Of a stretch of DNA of 64,000 nucleotides, positions 56,415 to 64,000 are shown one piece after another (the stretch's first letter is position 1; each line of letters opens with the position of its first letter). The position numbers and the translations under genes were made by a program. Source of the DNA: Siphlonurus alternatus (Eukaryota; Arthropoda; Insecta; Ephemeroptera; Siphlonuridae); NCBI GenBank assembly GCA_949825025.1, contig OX463780.1:18945480-19009479 (forward strand), read 5' to 3'. A model generated the notes under the pieces. That model searched no databases. It was not told the DNA's origin and saw only the letters and a list, made by a program, of their open reading frames with translations.

Positions 56415-56732
56415 AATAGAGTATCGACCTCGATTTTTTTTTGTTACAGAAATGGATAGAGGGTGCAAAGTTATGCTACTCTGATTTTTTCAGATTTTTT
56501 ACAGACCGGGAACTATTTTTAAAAAATTATTGAAAGTCCTTTTTGTGATGTCATGAGGCGGCAAGTCCTATCTTTTTCTTAAGGAGCGGCGTCTCGTGAC
56601 GTCACGAAAAGGACTTTCAATAATTTTTAAAAATACTTCCAGGGCTCTAAAAAATCTGAAAAAAATCAGGGTAGCATAACTTTGCACCATCTATCCATTT
56701 CTGCAATAAAAAATTGAGGTCGATACTCCATT
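56415..56732. mobile_element. palindromic MITE, CCGGGAACT-core superfamily (copy 6)
   Basis: Left end AATAGAGTATCGACCTCGAT and right end GAGGTCGATACTCCATT, with ATGGATAGAGGGTGCAAAGT and GACCGGGAACTATTTTTAAA arms mirrored. The apex GGCAAGTCCTATCTTTTTCT matches copy 1 in the same orientation. One exact TGACGTCA at 56597 faces a variant TGATGTCA, so one arm of the pair has mutated. Confidence 0.87.
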
Positions 56733-61875
<5,143 letters not shown>

Positions 61876-61885
61876 TTTTTTTTTA

Positions 61886-62069
61886 AATGTTAGAGGTGGA
61901 GAAAAAACTGAAGGAAAAACAGCGCAAGGATGTGGTAGCAAAACTCATTACAGTTAAAGGACAAACTTTATTTCGCTTGCGGTGTTCCACCAACATCCGC
62001 TCAACTTATATGTGTGAATTTAACATAGCTCTTATACTATCCTTTCCGTGTATTTTTTACCCTCTCTAA
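61886..62069 (+). CDS. weak candidate terminal exon
   Basis: A T-rich tract and AG (TTTTTTTTAAATGTTAG) precede a less AT-rich stretch whose frame reads EVEKKLKEKQRKDVVAKLIT and onward, stopping at TAA (62067-62069). The first 25 residues are highly charged, unlike translated AT-rich background, and would form a helix. Later residues look less coding-like, so an internal donor (for example near CTTGCG|GTGTTC) is possible. I do not recognise the family. No other exon was found to join to it. Confidence 0.28.
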
Positions 62070-63146
62070 ACAGATATTTGTTTCTGCCAAATAGAAAATG
62101 TTATAGAATTATATACACATGTATTTAAGATGAAATAATTGTTATCTGTTTTTGACGTGCAGTTAAACCTTGACTTTCTTTGATATATTATTTAATTACA
62201 AATGTTTCAAAAATATATTATAACTGAACTGCTAATTATAATATATAATGCTTATTTTCAATTAATATTTATATACTGTATTATAAAATATCTTTGCCAG
62301 ATATTTTTTTATAAAATTGTAAAAAAGATCAAAGCTTTTTTCATACAGCTATATTATAGAAAATACATTTAATATTAAATGTCAAATTAATTTCATAAAT
62401 CTCTCTTAAATTATTATATAAACTTTTTAACAATTTCAAGTTTTCCTTTTGATTTGAATATTTTTGATAATATATTATTTAATTATCAGTCATCACAAAT
62501 TTAAAATTAGAAACAATATTAATTTGTTTAATATAATTATAAATATGATTTTTTTTTCATCTTTTTATTACGAGGTCATTGAACCTTTTTTTATTCATCA
62601 AACACATACATAGTGTTTTATATTATTACTTATAATGATTTAGGAAACACATTATAAAAAAAAGCTAAAAACGCACTGCAAGAAAATACAGTCACTGCAC
62701 ATAATATTTTGTTTGAAAGACATCACGAGGTGACACGTCGAGTCACTGAACCTGTGCTTGTAACACCGTACGTCTCTCCATGAGCTTGCCTCATCACGCC
62801 CTTTGTCTTTCCTGTAGCCTTTGTCTCAACTTAACAACAACAAAAATAACAAGAGCGTATCTTCCTTGCTTCTTTACATGTCGACGACTACTTGCAATGA
62901 AACATAAAAACATCTACGTATACAAAAAAAAAAGCAACAAGCAAAAAGAAAAAAAGGAACAAGCTGGCTATATGTTTATTTATAATATTTGAAATGTTTG
63001 TAATAATGTTTTTTTATATATAAATATATTATGTTGAAATTTTTACCTTTCATATTTTTTCCTTTATTCCTTAAAGTAGTGCTAAAAAAATTAAAATTTA
63101 AGTTATCCTCATATTTTTCTATAATTGTATGAAATTCACGAAAGAT
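62070..63146. other. plain AT-rich sequence
   Basis: A patch of average GC at 62720-62880 lies in a 70-codon frame with no recognised domain. Confidence 0.45.
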
Positions 63147-63418
63147 TTAAGGGTAAGGTAACACGCCTAATGTTAAAAAAAAATCTTACATATTCATAAA
63201 TAGTACGGAACATGATATTAAAATATTCTCATCTACATCCCCTATCAGTAAATAACTAAAATATCAGGTATACAAATTCAATCTATAGTTTTTCAGTTAT
63301 GAATTTGTATACCTGGTATTTTAGCTACTAATAGGAGATGTAGAGGAGAACATTTTAAGCCATGCACTTTTCAAGTGCGGGATTGTTTTTAACATTCGGC
63401 GTGTTACCTTACCCTTAA
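63147..63418. mobile_element. TTAA-flanked palindromic MITE, GGGTAAGG-terminal
   Basis: TTAA at both ends encloses TIRs GGGTAAGGTAACACGCC and complement, continuing to AATGTTAAAAA. The inner arms (ACATCCCCTATCAGTAAATA left, GATGTAGAGGAGAACATTTT right) match the inner arms of the 17.5 kb element, while the ends differ. Non-autonomous, 272 bp. Confidence 0.8.
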
Positions 63419-63698
63419 TGTTATATATATTAACCGTAGTTGGTGAGAAACCTACACATGCATGGTTTTCTCTGGTATATTTCATTCGTAACCATATTAT
63501 GGTTGTTATAATTTTTATAACATAAAAAGTAAAAAAATCTGCCTTGACTTTAAAACTTGCATCCGAAAATCATTAATTATTCTGCCTCCTTTCACCCCTA
63601 CTTACAAAATATATTGACTCCATTTCATAATAATGAATCAGACTATATATTGAATACATTGAGAAATGGTTAATCAGTATAATATCTTCTGCTATATT

Positions 63699-63821
63699 GG
63701 ATGTGATTCACGAAGGGAGTTAATCCAGGTTCCTCACTAACCACGTTTAGTGTCATCGTAATAGGCTAGCGCTAACCGTGGTTATTAAGACAGCGGGATA
63801 ACTCTTTCGTGAATCGCCTCC
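63699..63821. mobile_element. TTCACGAAG-terminal foldback (copy 4)
   Basis: GGATGTGATTCACGAAG left pairs with CTTTCGTGAATCGCCTCC right. The interior GTTAATCCAGG and CTAACCACGTTTAGT phrases recur in the element starting at 63937. About 123 bp. The arms are diverged except at the ends. Confidence 0.7.
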
Positions 63822-63936
63822 AGTATGTGATACTTCAATAAAACTTATAATTTGCTTATTTTTTAAAGTCATAACAAAGAAAATTTTGAAATGAACAACA
63901 AAATATAAATTTATACCATATAATTTTATATTCTAT

Positions 63937-64000
63937 GGGTGCGATTTACGAAGCAGTTAGCCAGGTTTCTAACCACGTTTAGCTTAACCACTATTAACTA
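63937..64000. mobile_element. TTCACGAAG-terminal foldback (copy 5), cut by the window edge
   Basis: GGGTGCGATTTACGAAGCAG followed by GTTAGCCAGG and CTAACCACGTTTAGC matches the left half of the preceding copy. The right half lies outside the window. Confidence 0.6.

Overview
The window reads as AT-rich, non-coding DNA from an animal genome, most likely a protostome invertebrate such as an arthropod; the phylum cannot be fixed from sequence alone. The evidence is long pure TA and AG/CT dinucleotide microsatellites, many MITE-like (miniature inverted-repeat) foldback elements, a hAT-type DNA element with a perfect 8-bp target duplication, and fragments resembling 5S rRNA of the invertebrate type. 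There are no bacterial operons, ribosome-binding sites or long ORFs. No protein family was recognised with confidence. The longest open frames are translated microsatellites (Ile-Tyr, Ser-Leu, Glu-Arg repeats) or run across an assembly gap.

Four classes of mobile or repeated DNA account for most of the readable structure. (1) Palindromes flanked by TTAA, the target of piggyBac-type transposases, occur at 14.6, 17.5, 18.8, 19.1, 29.6, 45.2, 54.2 and 63.1 kb; the one at 54.2 kb is almost perfect over arms of about 300 bp. (2) A superfamily of roughly 300-400 bp palindromes shares a constant inner arm (CCGGGAACTATTTTTAAAAA and relatives) but has different outer arms and apices, at 7.7, 9.2, 36.1, 49.7, 50.9, 53.2 and 56.4 kb. 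Most have the cAMP-response-element palindrome TGACGTCA near the apex; two have instead a segment resembling the 3' half of a tRNA-Leu. (3) Foldbacks ending in a TTCAC(A/G)AAG motif lie at 3.5, 49.5, 53.9, 63.7 and 63.9 kb; the 49.5 kb copy is split by a class-2 element. (4) 5S-rRNA-like segments lie at 25.5, 47.4 and 50.7 kb, the first heading a roughly 300 bp body like a 5S-derived SINE.

Layout: 0-7 kb is AT-rich with a TA microsatellite and a cluster of CRE-type sites at 5.1 kb. 7-15 kb has two class-2 palindromes, AG/CT repeats and one TTAA element. 15-20 kb has a degenerate tandem array, a GC-rich promoter-like patch and three TTAA elements, two of them abutting. 20-31 kb is mostly plain, with a GC-rich open patch, the longest TA tract, the 5S-like element and a GC-rich TTAA element. 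31-42 kb has a possible short first exon, a class-2 palindrome, an AG repeat holding a 200-base run of N, and the hAT element. 42-57 kb has the most nested and varied elements. 57-64 kb is plain until a cluster of foldbacks at the right edge.

Gene content is at best a few weak exon candidates (about 21.3, 24.8, 31.36, 46.4 and 61.9 kb). The window could be intergenic or lie within large introns; the sequence does not decide between these.
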